Of a stretch of 64,000 nucleotides of DNA, positions 11,025-23,100 are shown piece by piece. The DNA lies in the NCBI RefSeq assembly GCF_030247185.1, contig NC_080572.1:8015007-8079006 (forward strand). The letters are read 5' to 3'. The DNA is from Malaya genurostris. Its lineage: Eukaryota > Arthropoda > Insecta > Diptera > Culicidae. Position numbers and translations under genes: made by a program. Each line of letters starts with the position of its first letter. The stretch's first letter is position 1. The notes beneath the pieces were generated by a model, which saw only the letters and a list, made by a program, of their open reading frames with translations, was not told the DNA's origin and made no database searches.

Positions 11025-11678
11025 CCTATCATCGATGACAATCTTCAACTGGTCATTCGGTTGAAGAATGTTCGTCGACGACAATATCAACGTTCTCGTG
11101 ATCCTGCTATGAAAAACATAGTTAAGGAAATTAAACATAGATTAACTCTTTTGCGAAATGAAAATGTCGCTAAAGAAGTTGAACAAATTAAACCATAAAT
11201 TAAACCTTTCTGGAAACTTTCTAAGGTTCTCAAGAAACCTCAGGAACCAATTCCTGCTCTCTTACAAATGGCGAAAAAGCTCAAAAACTTTTTCAGCAGT
11301 TCGAGAGTGTCCACAATTTTAATTTGAACGTTGTGAGTCCTATTGGAAATAAAGTCTCACTGAAATATGATCATATTTCAACCAAAGTGTTATCACAAGA
11401 TGACATTATTGAGACGAATTTTGATGAAATTAAATCAATTATTAGGAAACTTGAAAACATGAAGGCTCCTGGAAATGATGGAATCTTTAATATTCTTATT
11501 AAAAATCTTCCCGATGTTGCCTTGAGACTTTTGGTTAAAATTTTCAACAAGTGTTTTTCTTTAGCTTACTTCCCAAAAAGATGAAAAACGCTAAAGTAAT
11601 TCCTCAAACCTGATAAAAACCCAGCAGAAACATCAAGTTATCGACCAATTAGTTTACTTTCTTCTATCAGTAAACTTT
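11025..11678 (+). mobile_element. Juan-type (Jockey clade) LINE fragment, ORF2 N-terminal RT part
   Basis: The frame encodes the linker and start of the reverse transcriptase of a Juan-like mosquito LINE: VRRRQYQRSRDPAMKNIV, QFESVHNFNLN, then KAPGNDGIFN and FNKCFSLAYFPKR. It is damaged by in-frame stops at 11196-11198 and 11582-11584, and a small deletion near 11606. It matches the start of the copy at 21690 almost base for base from about 11420. Similarity stops abruptly at 11678, ten bases before an unrelated DNA transposon end. It is dead. Confidence 0.9.
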
Positions 11679-11687
11679 CAATAGCAA

Positions 11688-12807
11688 TTTCAATTAGCGT
11701 ACCGCAGCGCAATTCGCTCGGATACGGGCTTATCTTGTCGACTAATGTTGCGCCACAGATCGAATCCTAACTCTGTCAGGTCATTATTAGCAACGTTTCA
11801 GGCAGAAAACGAGTAAAATTGGAACAAAGGATTTAAGTGATTAATAAAATAATGGTGACATAACGTTTTTGCACAGTTGCAATTTTTCCATGATTTGGTT
11901 TTTCTTGTTTATAAAAACTGAATACTTCAAACGTGTCTTGGGAAGAGAAAACTTTCATTTTTAATTCCTTATCTACGTGCGGCTCAACATAGTGAAAAGA
12001 TTGTGTTCCAGAAATAGTTTTACATTTTTCGAAACGGTTTTTGAGAAATTTCTCTGCTCTTACATAATCTTCCGAACATTTGTATATGACTGAAATGTTG
12101 GGTATAGAAGATGCTTTCCTAGCCCATTCGTACAATTCATTCGCGGTCGAAATTTGACAATCATTGATCATTTGTAAACTTGCGCGACGTGCCATTCGTT
12201 TAATAGTTCCTCCAGCACCGTCGCATGACCCTTTTCCATGAGCTGACGCGTGAAAATTCCACTGTGCAAAACAATGAAAATCATGCTCGTGATGAAAAAT
12301 ATTCGCAGTGTTTTGCATTTTTGAATTACTGAGGAGCGCCTTCAGAAAAATAAATGCACTTGCGTATATGTGGGTAGTATTGTGATAAATATTGATTAAG
12401 AGCTTCGATAAAAAACATACACAGCTATTGCGTCATGTTTCTTGCAATCAGAAATAATTACTAATGTTTTATGATCGATTTTGCTGTTCATTTTATAATA
12501 GAAAACAATGGGGAATATAGTCGCTTGGTCGTTGTTCCAATGAAAGCCAGTTATGGCGTTTCGTATAACGAAGGCGTAATTTTCCGTAAAATCGCAAATT
12601 ATTAAACTTTCGTCACTCTTCAATTTTTTTCACATTTAAAAATATGAAGTTTGTTTTCGAGCAATGAAAGAAATCATATGATGCTCAGCCATAGCCGAAG
12701 CAGAAAAAAGTCAACGACGGAGAGCTCGGATCGGTCGGAACGGCATAATGCGGATAGCCTTTTAAGCCCGTATCCGAGCGAATTGCGCGTGCGGGTCGTA
12801 ATTGAAA
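11688..12807 (-). mobile_element. Degraded DNA transposon with about 45-bp TIRs and transposase remnants
   Basis: Inverted ends lie at 11688-11732 and 12762-12807, with a perfectly matched 26-bp core containing CAATTCGCTCGGATACGGG. Inside, on the - strand, are two pieces of one transposase-like protein. The first (12396-12623) has ICDFTENYAFV and GFHWNNDQATIFPIV, then VIISDC; the Asp of DFTENY and the Asp of ISDC look like DDE catalytic positions. The second (11833-12318) has HHEHDF, HASAHGKGSCDGAGGTIKR and ARRASLQ. This motif set is one I recall from uncharacterised transposase-like proteins in insects and cnidarians; a Sola-like assignment is possible but unproven. The two pieces are separated by a frame break of about 80 bp and much of the ORF is missing. 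Confidence 0.7.
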
Positions 12808-13951
12808 AATTCACTGCTCCAAAAGTATTGATCTTTCCACTCTGAAACTTTGTCAAGATTGAGTTAAACCCCTATGGCTTCTTTTTTCAATAAAAATTTT
12901 TAAAAAATAGGCCCAAGTTTGAATTTTTTTTATTTGTTTATTAATTATTAATTTTTTTCATTATATAAACTTTAAAGGTTGTTTTATTGAATCGCTTATT
13001 TGAAAGCTAAGGAAAAGGCGCACATTTCATGGATTGGACGAATTTTTGTATCTTCATTATATGTAATAGTCTACTTCTACGGCATCCTTCCCGCAAAAGA
13101 TCTGCCCAAACAACGCATTATCACCAGTCTAATTCAGTTTCTGTTTCTGCCGCCAGACATTGATTTGAAATTTTTTTCTATCTTTGGCTGTCTTTGGAAT
13201 ATTTTGTTAACTTTTCAGCTCATCTCGTAAAATTAGATGCACAATAACAGCTCAGTATAATGGAATGAAATGCGATGAGATGACTTAGAATAAAAAAATA
13301 ACTTGCGCAAATGCAACAGACTAGCAAAAGCGAGAAATGAAGAATCAAAGTATTACCGGTATTACTTACATTTATTGACGTCCATTGGACAATTTTAGAG
13401 TTCGAATCAAACAGAAAATGGCTTCTTTGTTACAGAGACAAATCCTAAAGTTGATAAACACTATTTCAATCTAAACGGAGGGTTAAAAGTGTAAAATCAT
13501 AGCAGAAACTAAAACAGAAAACTGTATCAAACTATCATTCACTATTCTAGAAAAATGAAACACTTTTGTACACTAACTTTGGAAACAACGGACTTAGTTA
13601 TGTCAATTATAACTAGTTTCTCTGGTTGCTTAGATTTTAAGAGATTATTGTTACCGCTCGGTACTGCTTGAATCGTTAGTGTTTTATTAGAACTACAAAT
13701 ATACGAGTAACGTTAAGACATTTCAAGGACGAAAACATGATAACAGAGATACATCGGAAGTAGAACAAAGGTTGGAAAGGAAAAAAAATAAAATCAGTCG
13801 AATTTTAGCAAAACATTGTGAACCGGGTCGATCAAATTGTCGTTTGAACAACCATAGGCTCGTAATCGATTGTGTGGGGATGTAAAAAAGCCTAACCTAG
13901 TGTAATTTGTGGTTTCATACGGTGACAACACACGAATAATGGAGGCGCATG
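12808..13951. other. Intergenic, downstream flank of aPKC
   Basis: No gene seen. The part closest to 14028 is expected to be aPKC 3' UTR on the - strand. An open frame at 13000-13230 begins with a non-ATG codon and has no domain. Confidence 0.4.
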
Positions 13952-13957
13952 TTTATT
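13952..13957 (-). terminator. Candidate poly(A) signal of aPKC
   Basis: TTTATT on + is AATAAA on -, 71 nt after the aPKC stop codon at 14028-14030. Longer 3' UTRs using later signals are possible. Confidence 0.35.
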
Positions 13958-14027
13958 TTTCCGTTCTTATCCGTTAGCATTGGCTTACCTGCATGTTGTA
14001 CGGATGCAGCTCGCAGGATGCGTGGTG

Positions 14028-14115
14028 TCAAACGCAGTCTTCCAGGGACATTAGCAGCGGGTTCACATACTCGAAACCTTCGAATTCGCTTTGATCGATA
14101 TTGTCTATAACGCGA
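14028..14115 (-). CDS. aPKC: aPKC common last exon: hydrophobic motif and stop
   Basis: After acceptor CTCCACAG the exon supplies one base to complete a codon and then RVIDNIDQSEFEGFEYVNPL, ending MSLEDCV and TGA. FEGFEYVNPL is the aPKC hydrophobic motif, where the Ser/Thr of conventional PKCs is replaced by acidic Glu. The ending is very like the Drosophila aPKC C-terminus. It joins in frame to either upstream alternative exon (both end in phase 2). Confidence 0.95.
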
Positions 14116-17100
14116 CTGTGGAGAAAAAAAAACAAGCAATTAGTTGGTGTTTTCAAAATAAAAATAAAACGAAGCTGAAATCGCCGGTTAGAAACACAGC
14201 TTCACAAACAGCAATCGGATTCCCTTTCATCGAAGCGCTGTGCCCTACTTACTCATCGTCCGGTGTCAGGTGCACCGGTTCATCCGTGAACTCCGGCGGG
14301 AAGTTGGCTAGATCACGATCGGAATCGAGCCTCGGCCGGAACGGTGGCGTGATTTGCTTTTGCTCTAGCTAAAAGATATGGACACCAAAAGGTGGATAAA
14401 AGGTACGATCCAACCAATCATAGAGCATCACAAAAATCGATGAGAAAAAAAACGAAAGATAAAACGAATGTGAAAATCGCTAGCAACATTCAACCTATAG
14501 AATATAATAAATAAAACGACAGAAAAAATATCATCCAATCGATGGAAAGATGCAAAAAAAAAAACAAACTCCATTAAAAATTGCAAACGCTCAAGAGACA
14601 AGTAAATAAATGATACAACAAGAGAGAGAGTGGGAGGTGGATGAAATTGGTTATTTTTCATAGCATGCGTTCACCGGATGCGTACATACGTACAGGCGTA
14701 AAACAGAGCAGTAGGCGGTTAAAGTTCAAATAGGTGGAATTAAATTTAAATTTTTGCAACCGGATTTACTTAACCAAACACAAAAACAATACATCTTCAG
14801 AATGTGTCGCTTTATGGTAAGGGTTCGTGCATTAATGCGGATGGACTTGGATCGTGCCGTAATATGATTCAAACAGATTACAATACAACACGAGCGTGGA
14901 CTGCTAGAAAACAGGTAAAAGAAACTAATCGCAGTTTTCACGTTTTCCGCTATTTGTCAGGTTACTGTTTTTGGAAATTGCGCGCTTATGCAGCGTTCAG
15001 ATCGATTCTGAAAAACCTGTCATATGTGTTTGTTTGCTGACAAATCATTCAGCTGGTTTGTTCTTTCTGCAAATTTGAAGCACTTCGAAGTGAAACGAAT
15101 TGTTTCTCAAATTAGTATTGTTTAAATTTAATTTATTGCCCCATGGGGTATTAACATGATATTAATGATAAATTCATTATTGAAGCTTACATCAAATGCA
15201 TCGCTTCTCATATATTATGAAGTTTACTACAGTCGTATTTCCAGGTCGAAACCTTACACTAGATTAGAGTTGATTGCAATCCATGCATTAGCATTTCTAA
15301 CCAACCTTTCAGTAACCAGTTAAGTTAACCCAGTAGTTCCAGAACCGGAAGTCGGTTCCAGATGAAATTCAGGAATTTCATATGGGACCATTTACTTGAA
15401 TACTCTGAAAGTATAGATTGAGTTCCATTTTGGTGAATTTGAACCAGGATAACCGGATATTTTTTGCTTCGCCGCATTAAGAATGCATCCTTATTCTGAA
15501 TAACGTCGTATCGTTTTTTCCCTCGTATTTCATTTGTATTCCCCATAACGCTAGCAAAGGTAGCTATGACTCGATCGAACCACATTCGATCGATAAATCA
15601 ATACGTCGTTATTCAGAATAAGGGCGTTTTTAACACTATTCACCCTGTAATTCAGGTACAGAAAGAAATTTTTAAGTTTTGTATGAGATCGTACGACCTA
15701 AGTTTGTGAAGTTGGTCACGCTCTATCTTAGGATAGTGAGTAAGTAATCAGAAATTCAAATTTTTACACTAGTCATCCTGTATTTCCGGAACCGGAAGTC
15801 GGATGAATTTGTTATTCGGAAATTTGTTATGGCATCTTAAGATATTTTTTAGATTCTAAAGTTGGGAAAATCGGTTCATCCACCTTCGAGAAAAGACATT
15901 TTGCGTGCTCAAAGAACTGATTCGAATGGTATATGACACCTATCGTAAAATAGATAAGATTTTTCTCAACCACAACACCGTGTTTGACCAAAATCACACA
16001 CCAGTAGCAGACATTCGTAACCGCACCGTGATTCTGGTTTATTCAACGCGATCTAAGACACCTGGTCATGTGTTTACGATGCTGATTGACTCGGTTGTGC
16101 TTTAAAACCCAAGCTTCGGTGTTGGTTTGCGTGTAGGTTTGCATCTTTATAGCGTGTATGAAATTGAACAAAACACGCTGTGTGCATCGTTCATAAAGTT
16201 GTGTTGTGATTTCTTCTTCCGTACCAGCACGTACCGGTTTTATATCGTCTTTTGACGGTTTGGAAGTTTTGCACACCCTGTAATTGCGGAACCGGAAATC
16301 GGATAAGGATGAAACTTTGCAATAGCTTTGGAGACAATCACCCCTACTCTGTACGTCGATTGATTCGAAATATTCCGATCAAATGTGCAATTTCCATTCT
16401 GCATTCCGTTCGTGTTGGGTATGAACTTGAATATCATTCATTCGAGTTGTTAAATTTCCTCGAATTTAAATAACTCGATCGAGAATCGTTCTAATTTGTT
16501 TATACAAGTGTGACGGTTTCGTTTACTAACAAAATTAATAATAAAAATAATATAGAACGTGTAAGTAGTGTTGACAGCTTTGATGACTAGTGTTAGAAAT
16601 TTCAAGTGTTCCCGAACGAGAGTCGATCGAATCATACAAGTCGAACGGAATAAAGAATGCAAAATTTGAACTCGAACGAAAGTGTAAATTCGTTCGTATC
16701 ACAAATCCGTCGGATTGCAGAATCGGGGTGAATGTGAGCTTTAATTTCAATCAAGATTTGTGAGAATAGGTTCACGCATCACTGAGAAATCGTAGTGAGT
16801 TCTACTTTTAGAGTTTTTCTTCACTATTTTTGGTGCTTCCGGCCTACAAACTAATGAGCTCTGCTAAGCAGATGAATTTATCAGTCAGTTTTATGGTACC
16901 TGTTTTTGAACATCGTTTGTGAAAAAATGTTTATGAAGTTGAACATTTTCCATTTATCGTGCCTTAGTGCTGGAACCGGAAGTCCGAGCCGGATTAAATG
17001 TTCTAGAAATTTTTAAAGAGCTATAAGACCTTCTATTTAAATCTTAGTTTGAGGAAATCGGCAAAACCGTAAAAATCGAGTGCACATTTTTTCTTTAATC

Positions 17101-20100
17101 TTCACAGATTGCTCTGTAACTCCGGAACCGGAAATCGGATCCAGGTGAAATGCAATATCAGGATCGTGAGACCTTGCATTTGAATCTAAGTTTGTGAAAA
17201 TCGGTTCAGCCATCTCCGAGAAAAGTAAGTGCATATTTTTGTTACATACATCCACACAGACATCTGCTTAGTTTGTCGAGCTGAATCGAATGGTATGTGA
17301 CATTCCGGGTCTTGGTTGAAAACTCGGTTTGCACAGTGATTGCGTAGCCTTTCTTTATGAGAAAGGCAAAAAGAGTCAGTGACAATTTTTATCGCGTTTA
17401 TTAACCAAACTTTCATATGCGATGTCAGTCTGAAAAGTATTATGGTATCTCTTTTCACGAGTTTTCGATAAATCTGATTTTTTTATGAAGGTATTACCAA
17501 ATGCATAATATAAAAATAAATGCTATGACAATATTTGTATACTATTTAAAAAAAAAATCTGAGCATTATCAAGATACGAGCAGTTTTGGAATGGACGCAG
17601 GAAATCCACATTATAGATAATACGTTTCGGATTATTAATATTCTTCAAAAACTCTTGCAACGTGAGTAAATTTGGTAAATTGCTCAACAATTCGTTAAAA
17701 CATCATTGATAGTTACATGTTAGATCCGCTCTGACAATACCCGTAGTTTAATTGGTAATTGAAATCTTGGATTTTTGAACGACTCATACCTTTGATTCGA
17801 TAACTGTATCGATATACCAATCTCATCGTTTCAAACGACTACCAACATCGTTTATTGACATCTACTCATGAAATTAGTTCCGAAAAAGTTTTTCTCTCAA
17901 ATTTGTGACCAGCAAGAACGGTAATCGATTGTTTTGTTCAAATAAATAGGACCAAATATTCATAGAAACAACCTTTTCGAACATTCATTTGTCACATTGA
18001 TTCCAAAAGTGTTCATATTAAACAATATTTATTACACTAAAGTTTTTCTAATGTAAACTGATTCGATGTTACGATTTGAAAAATTGTTTCTACTAAACTA
18101 TATATGAAATTTATCCAACTTACAAGCATCTGTCAAGGAAGTGCTGAGTATTGACATCGAAAGAGATGACTTTTACAAAGAAACTAATAAAATTAACGTC
18201 AAATGTTGATATTAATAACTAGTTTGATATAAAACTATTGCAAAAAAATTGAGATGCGTTTTCAGCTTGGAAGATTGTGATAATTGAAATTTGTGGTTGA
18301 GACAATTGACAACATGTGCAAACAACTTTTTCAAATGAGAAAATTAACAGAAAAGTCAATCAATAATCAATAATTTTGCCCGTCTTATTGAACTGAGATT
18401 AGTTGCGTCCATTACCAGGGGGATCCTTGTTGAGCTTTTTGATGTGGGGGAGTGTGGTGGGCAATTAAAAAAAACTGTTAGTTGAAATAATCATGGTACG
18501 AAACTACAATGGTAATATTGAACCTGATAAAACAACCTTTCCTTGTGCTAGATACTAAAATTGATCGATCCTACCGATTAGAAAATTAACAAAGTAACAG
18601 TACCTAAAATTAGGATTTACCAGCATGTTTAACAAATTCCACTCCAGTAACTCCTTTTGACGTTCATCTCCCAACGAAACTTCTAGGACCGACTATCCGA
18701 GATACATTTTCAATAAAGAAAAAAATCCATTTTGTTCCGCTACCAACCGTCTCTCGAAGGTTTTCGATCAGCCATCGAGCTGCATCAGACACCTACAAAG
18801 CTAGCAGGGATAGATTCTGGGTGCCGTTAGGGCACAACACTTTCTCTTACTTGAGTGAGATCTGTATCAAGTTTTCCGGAGCAAGGGCTTCGGCCACATT
18901 CATAAACAATTACACGCAAGAGTAGGCAATAGGTTATGCACCGATAAGGATGCAAATTTTCCATTCGATAAACGATGCTGTGCAGGCTCTAGCGATGCCT
19001 GGATACAACAAAACGCAATATAGGTATGAGTGGTCGTTCTTCGGCTGAAACTGGGAACGAGTAGTTGCATACGGAACAAATATATTGCACAGGTGCTGTA
19101 TGATATGAATACATACGAGTAATTGTTGCGCAATTTCACGTAACGAGTAATGAACTGATTCTTGAAGAAAGGAAGGTTATTATCAATGAACCGATGAGAA
19201 ATTGTGTTTCAGGTTAGGAAAACATTTTTTTCTTCTAAACGCTAAAGCTTGCCCACCAAATTACGATGTGTCACTGCGGGATTCTACTTCTAAATATGAA
19301 AGGAGGTATGTCCTTGGCTTATTGTTTGGTCTTGAAAACATCAAGTGGAAGAGGAAATTTGCAATTCTGTTTCATTAGACCTTGCATCCGATTCTCCCGC
19401 GTACAGAATCATTTCAAAGCTAGCACTACAATTCTACTGACACTAGGAATCCTTCCAGGTCGGGACTAGAGCATACGTCAGCTGCCCTATGACACGGTGT
19501 GATTTTCTCACTTGAGATAGCACCAATTGATGTCACAGCAACTAAAAATGAACTGTCTGTTAATTTTCGTTTATAGTCCAATGAACTTTCTTTACACTGG
19601 ACTACCAGTGAAGGGTACAACATAATTGAAAATTCTGTCTTCCTTTGTCTAGAATTTACACATTCACAACACGAACCGACTTACTCACTCGTTGTGAATT
19701 TCATCGAAAGATTTTCTTCCATCCCGATTGGAACCTCCCTAACAACTGCACAACTGAGTGGATGTAAACTATATACTCTAGATAAAAACTGCTGCTCAGT
19801 TTTGGTTCATTCAAGTGAACTATGTAGAAAATAAATTCATTGGCAGTGATGGCCCAGCACACGAGCCAGCTCTCATACAGTCCGTGTGCTGTACCTTTTC
19901 AAACACACGCCAACGAAGTCTGAAGCACACGCTCATGTGCCGTGTTGCTACTAGATCGAGAGTCGTATGCTTCGAAGAACCAGCTCGCGATGCTGGCTCA
20001 TCTGCTGACTCATGAGCTTGAATGGGGAGCTAGCTCGTGGGCTGGCTCATGTGCTAGCTCATGTGCTGACTTGAGTGTCGGTTTTTTTCTTTATTTAATA

Positions 20101-23100
20101 ATATAATATCATTTTTAAGCACACAGTGTCCGCTCTTGTATTGTTTCTTGTCAGTAGGTGGACTACACAAATAGCACACGCTCATGAGTCTGGTTTGAAA
20201 AGCACAGCACACGAGCTTAATAAGCACACACGAGCAGGTATAGATCAGCTCGTGTGCTGAGCTCGGACATCACTGCTTATTGGAAAATGCAACAATAACT
20301 ATGACTAACTCTTTATGTACAGCAGCTGGACCCGTCGAGAGTCACATTGTCCCATTCTGTTCCACGATTTTTGGTTGAATCTAACCTGACTTAGAAGTGA
20401 TGTGTTGAAAGATTGTTTTTTTTTGTTTTTGTCTTTCTTTTATAGAAATGTTATTTTTGAATACATCGTATGTTATAAGGTGTGCAATATTTGACTATCA
20501 CTAAGAAAAAGCTGTTGCAGCGACCCGAAATTTAACGGTGGGAATTTCAATTATTCAAGATATTAAGGTACTGATGCGTCATTCAGAAGGCAACAAATTT
20601 TATCTTAATCACAAGTAGTTTTATATGTGCTATAGCCACCACGGTTTAAAATTCTCAAACGCTGGCACTAAATTTATTAAACAATACACCGAAGGTAGAA
20701 CCAAGTAAGAGCAGGTTCGTATCTCCGGATAGATGTAAATAGCAAACAAAGACCAAAGTAACAGCATATTATACCATTGTATCATGACTTGTTATTTTTA
20801 AGCTGTCACTGCAATACTTGATATTTTCTTGATATTTATTTGAAGGAATCAAGAAATAGTATAATAACTGTTTAACATTAATATTAGTTGTTGCGTCTCA
20901 TTTTTTTGAATAAAATATTTCAATTGCATTAATTACAACTGATCTATAATTCCATCTTCGAACAAAAAGCAACTTAATAAACAGTCTCAGAATTAGATGA
21001 AAAAAATGTGTATAATATTATTAAAATCATGATTTTTAAAACAACAATTTTTGAGAAATTCGTCTTCTATATTTATTTTACTTTTGGTTTGATATTGCAA
21101 TGACAGAATTTGCTGCTTTGTTGTTATTCTCTCGTGCAGATTTTATTACTATTACTTGATAATTTAACTCTAATTTCAAACAAAATAATGTTAAGTTCTA
21201 CCATTAGATTATTTAGTTTTATTAATAAAGTTTGCTATTAGTTTGCAATCACTTTTACCCGGATCGTACGATTGTTGACGTATATGCTACGTGAAGAAAT
21301 TGAAAGAGGTCGGTTGAACCTTCAGATTCACAACAAAGCTAAAATTTTATACTGAAACCTTTTGGGTTTCTACCGAAGATAGATTCTGGACCTTATAAAA
21401 AGGCAGACTTGAGCAATAATCGGGTTTTTCTTAATTTCACCTGTTGATCCTCGGGCCGGATAAAACTTGAATCACACTTGGACACCACCATTCACGAAAA
21501 AGCAGGACTTAAGAAATCAAGCAAAGTAAAGCCAAAAGTTAAGATGTTATGAAAATGTCGAGTTCAAACGACGTGGAGGAAGTAGCAGTAGAAATAGGAA
21601 GTAGTGAGTTAAAGTGTGGTGATCTAGTTTGGTTTAACAGTTAGGAGTAATAAACTCTAGCGAGTGTAGAATTTAACACCGACCTTTTATTGAGACGAAT
21701 TTTGATGAAATTAAATCAATTATTAGGAAACTCAAAAACATGAAGGCTCCTGGTAATGATGGAATTTTTAATATTCTTATTAAAAATCTTCCCGATGTTG
21801 CCTTGAGACTCCTGGTTAAAATTTTCAACAAGTGTTTTTCATTAGCTTACTTCCCAAAAAGATGGAAAAACGCTAAAGTAATTCCTATCCTAAAACCTGA
21901 TAAAAACCCAGCAGAAACATCAAGTTATCGCCCAATTAGCTTACTTTCTTCTATCAGTAAACTTTTTGAAAAAATTATCTTGTTAAGAATGATGACTCAT
22001 ATAAATGAGAATTCAATTTTTTTACCAGAGCAGTTTGGATTTCGTCATGAACATTCAACTACTCATCAACTTGTCAGAGTAACGAACATGATAAAATCAA
22101 ATAAATCTTCTGGGTTATCCACTGGAGTTGCTCTTCTAGACATAGAAAAAGCATTCGACAGTGTTTGGCACAAAGGTTTAATAGCAAAAATGTCCGATTT
22201 CCAGTTTCCTATTTATTTGATCAAAATGATTCAAAATTATTTAACTGATCGTACTCTTCAGATTAGCTATCAGAATTATAAATCTGAATTGCTACCCGTA
22301 CGAGCCGGTGTTCCGCAGGGTTCGAGCGTAGCTCCAATCTTGTATAATATTTTCACTTCTGATCTTCCAAATCTACCCGTTGGTTGTCAGAAATCGCTTT
22401 TCTGTGACGACACAAGTCTGTTAGCCACAGGTAGAAATCTAAGAGTGATCTGCAGTCGCCTACAAAGAAGTTTAAATATTTTCAGTGATTATCTGTCAAA
22501 ATGGAAAATTAAACCAAATGCAGCAAAAACGCAATTAATTATCTTTCCTCACAAGCCAAGAGCTTCTTTTCTTAAACCAAACAATAATCACATTCTTAAA
22601 TTGAATGGCTTGGAATTGACATGGTCTGATCAAGCTAAATACTTAGGTTTAACGTATGACAAAAAACTCACTTTCAAGGATCACATTGAAGGAATCCAGG
22701 CAAAGTGTAATAAATATATTAAATGTTTATATCCTCTTATAAACAGAAATTCTAAGCTCTGTCTAAAAAACAAATTGCTAATTTATAAACAAATTTTCAG
22801 ACCAGCCTAAAGCATGGCATGCGGTACCAATTTGGTCAAGCTGTTGTTCCACCAGGAAGAAAACGCTTCAAAGAATTCAGAATAAAATTCTGAAAATGAT
22901 TTTGAAGCGTCCTCCCTGGTTTAGCACAAATGAGTTACACAGACTCACAAATATAGAACCATTAGATGTAATGTCGCATAATATTATAAGCAAATTCCGA
23001 CAAAAATCGATGCAATCTTCAATTGAATCGATTCGCTCTCTGTATTAGTTAGTAAGTTAGTATATAAGTTCCTTTTCCCCATTACACAATACAAGTAGGT

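Noticed and set aside
19815..20015. 66-aa + strand frame
   Set aside because: It lies across the end of a hAT-like MITE and has no domain.
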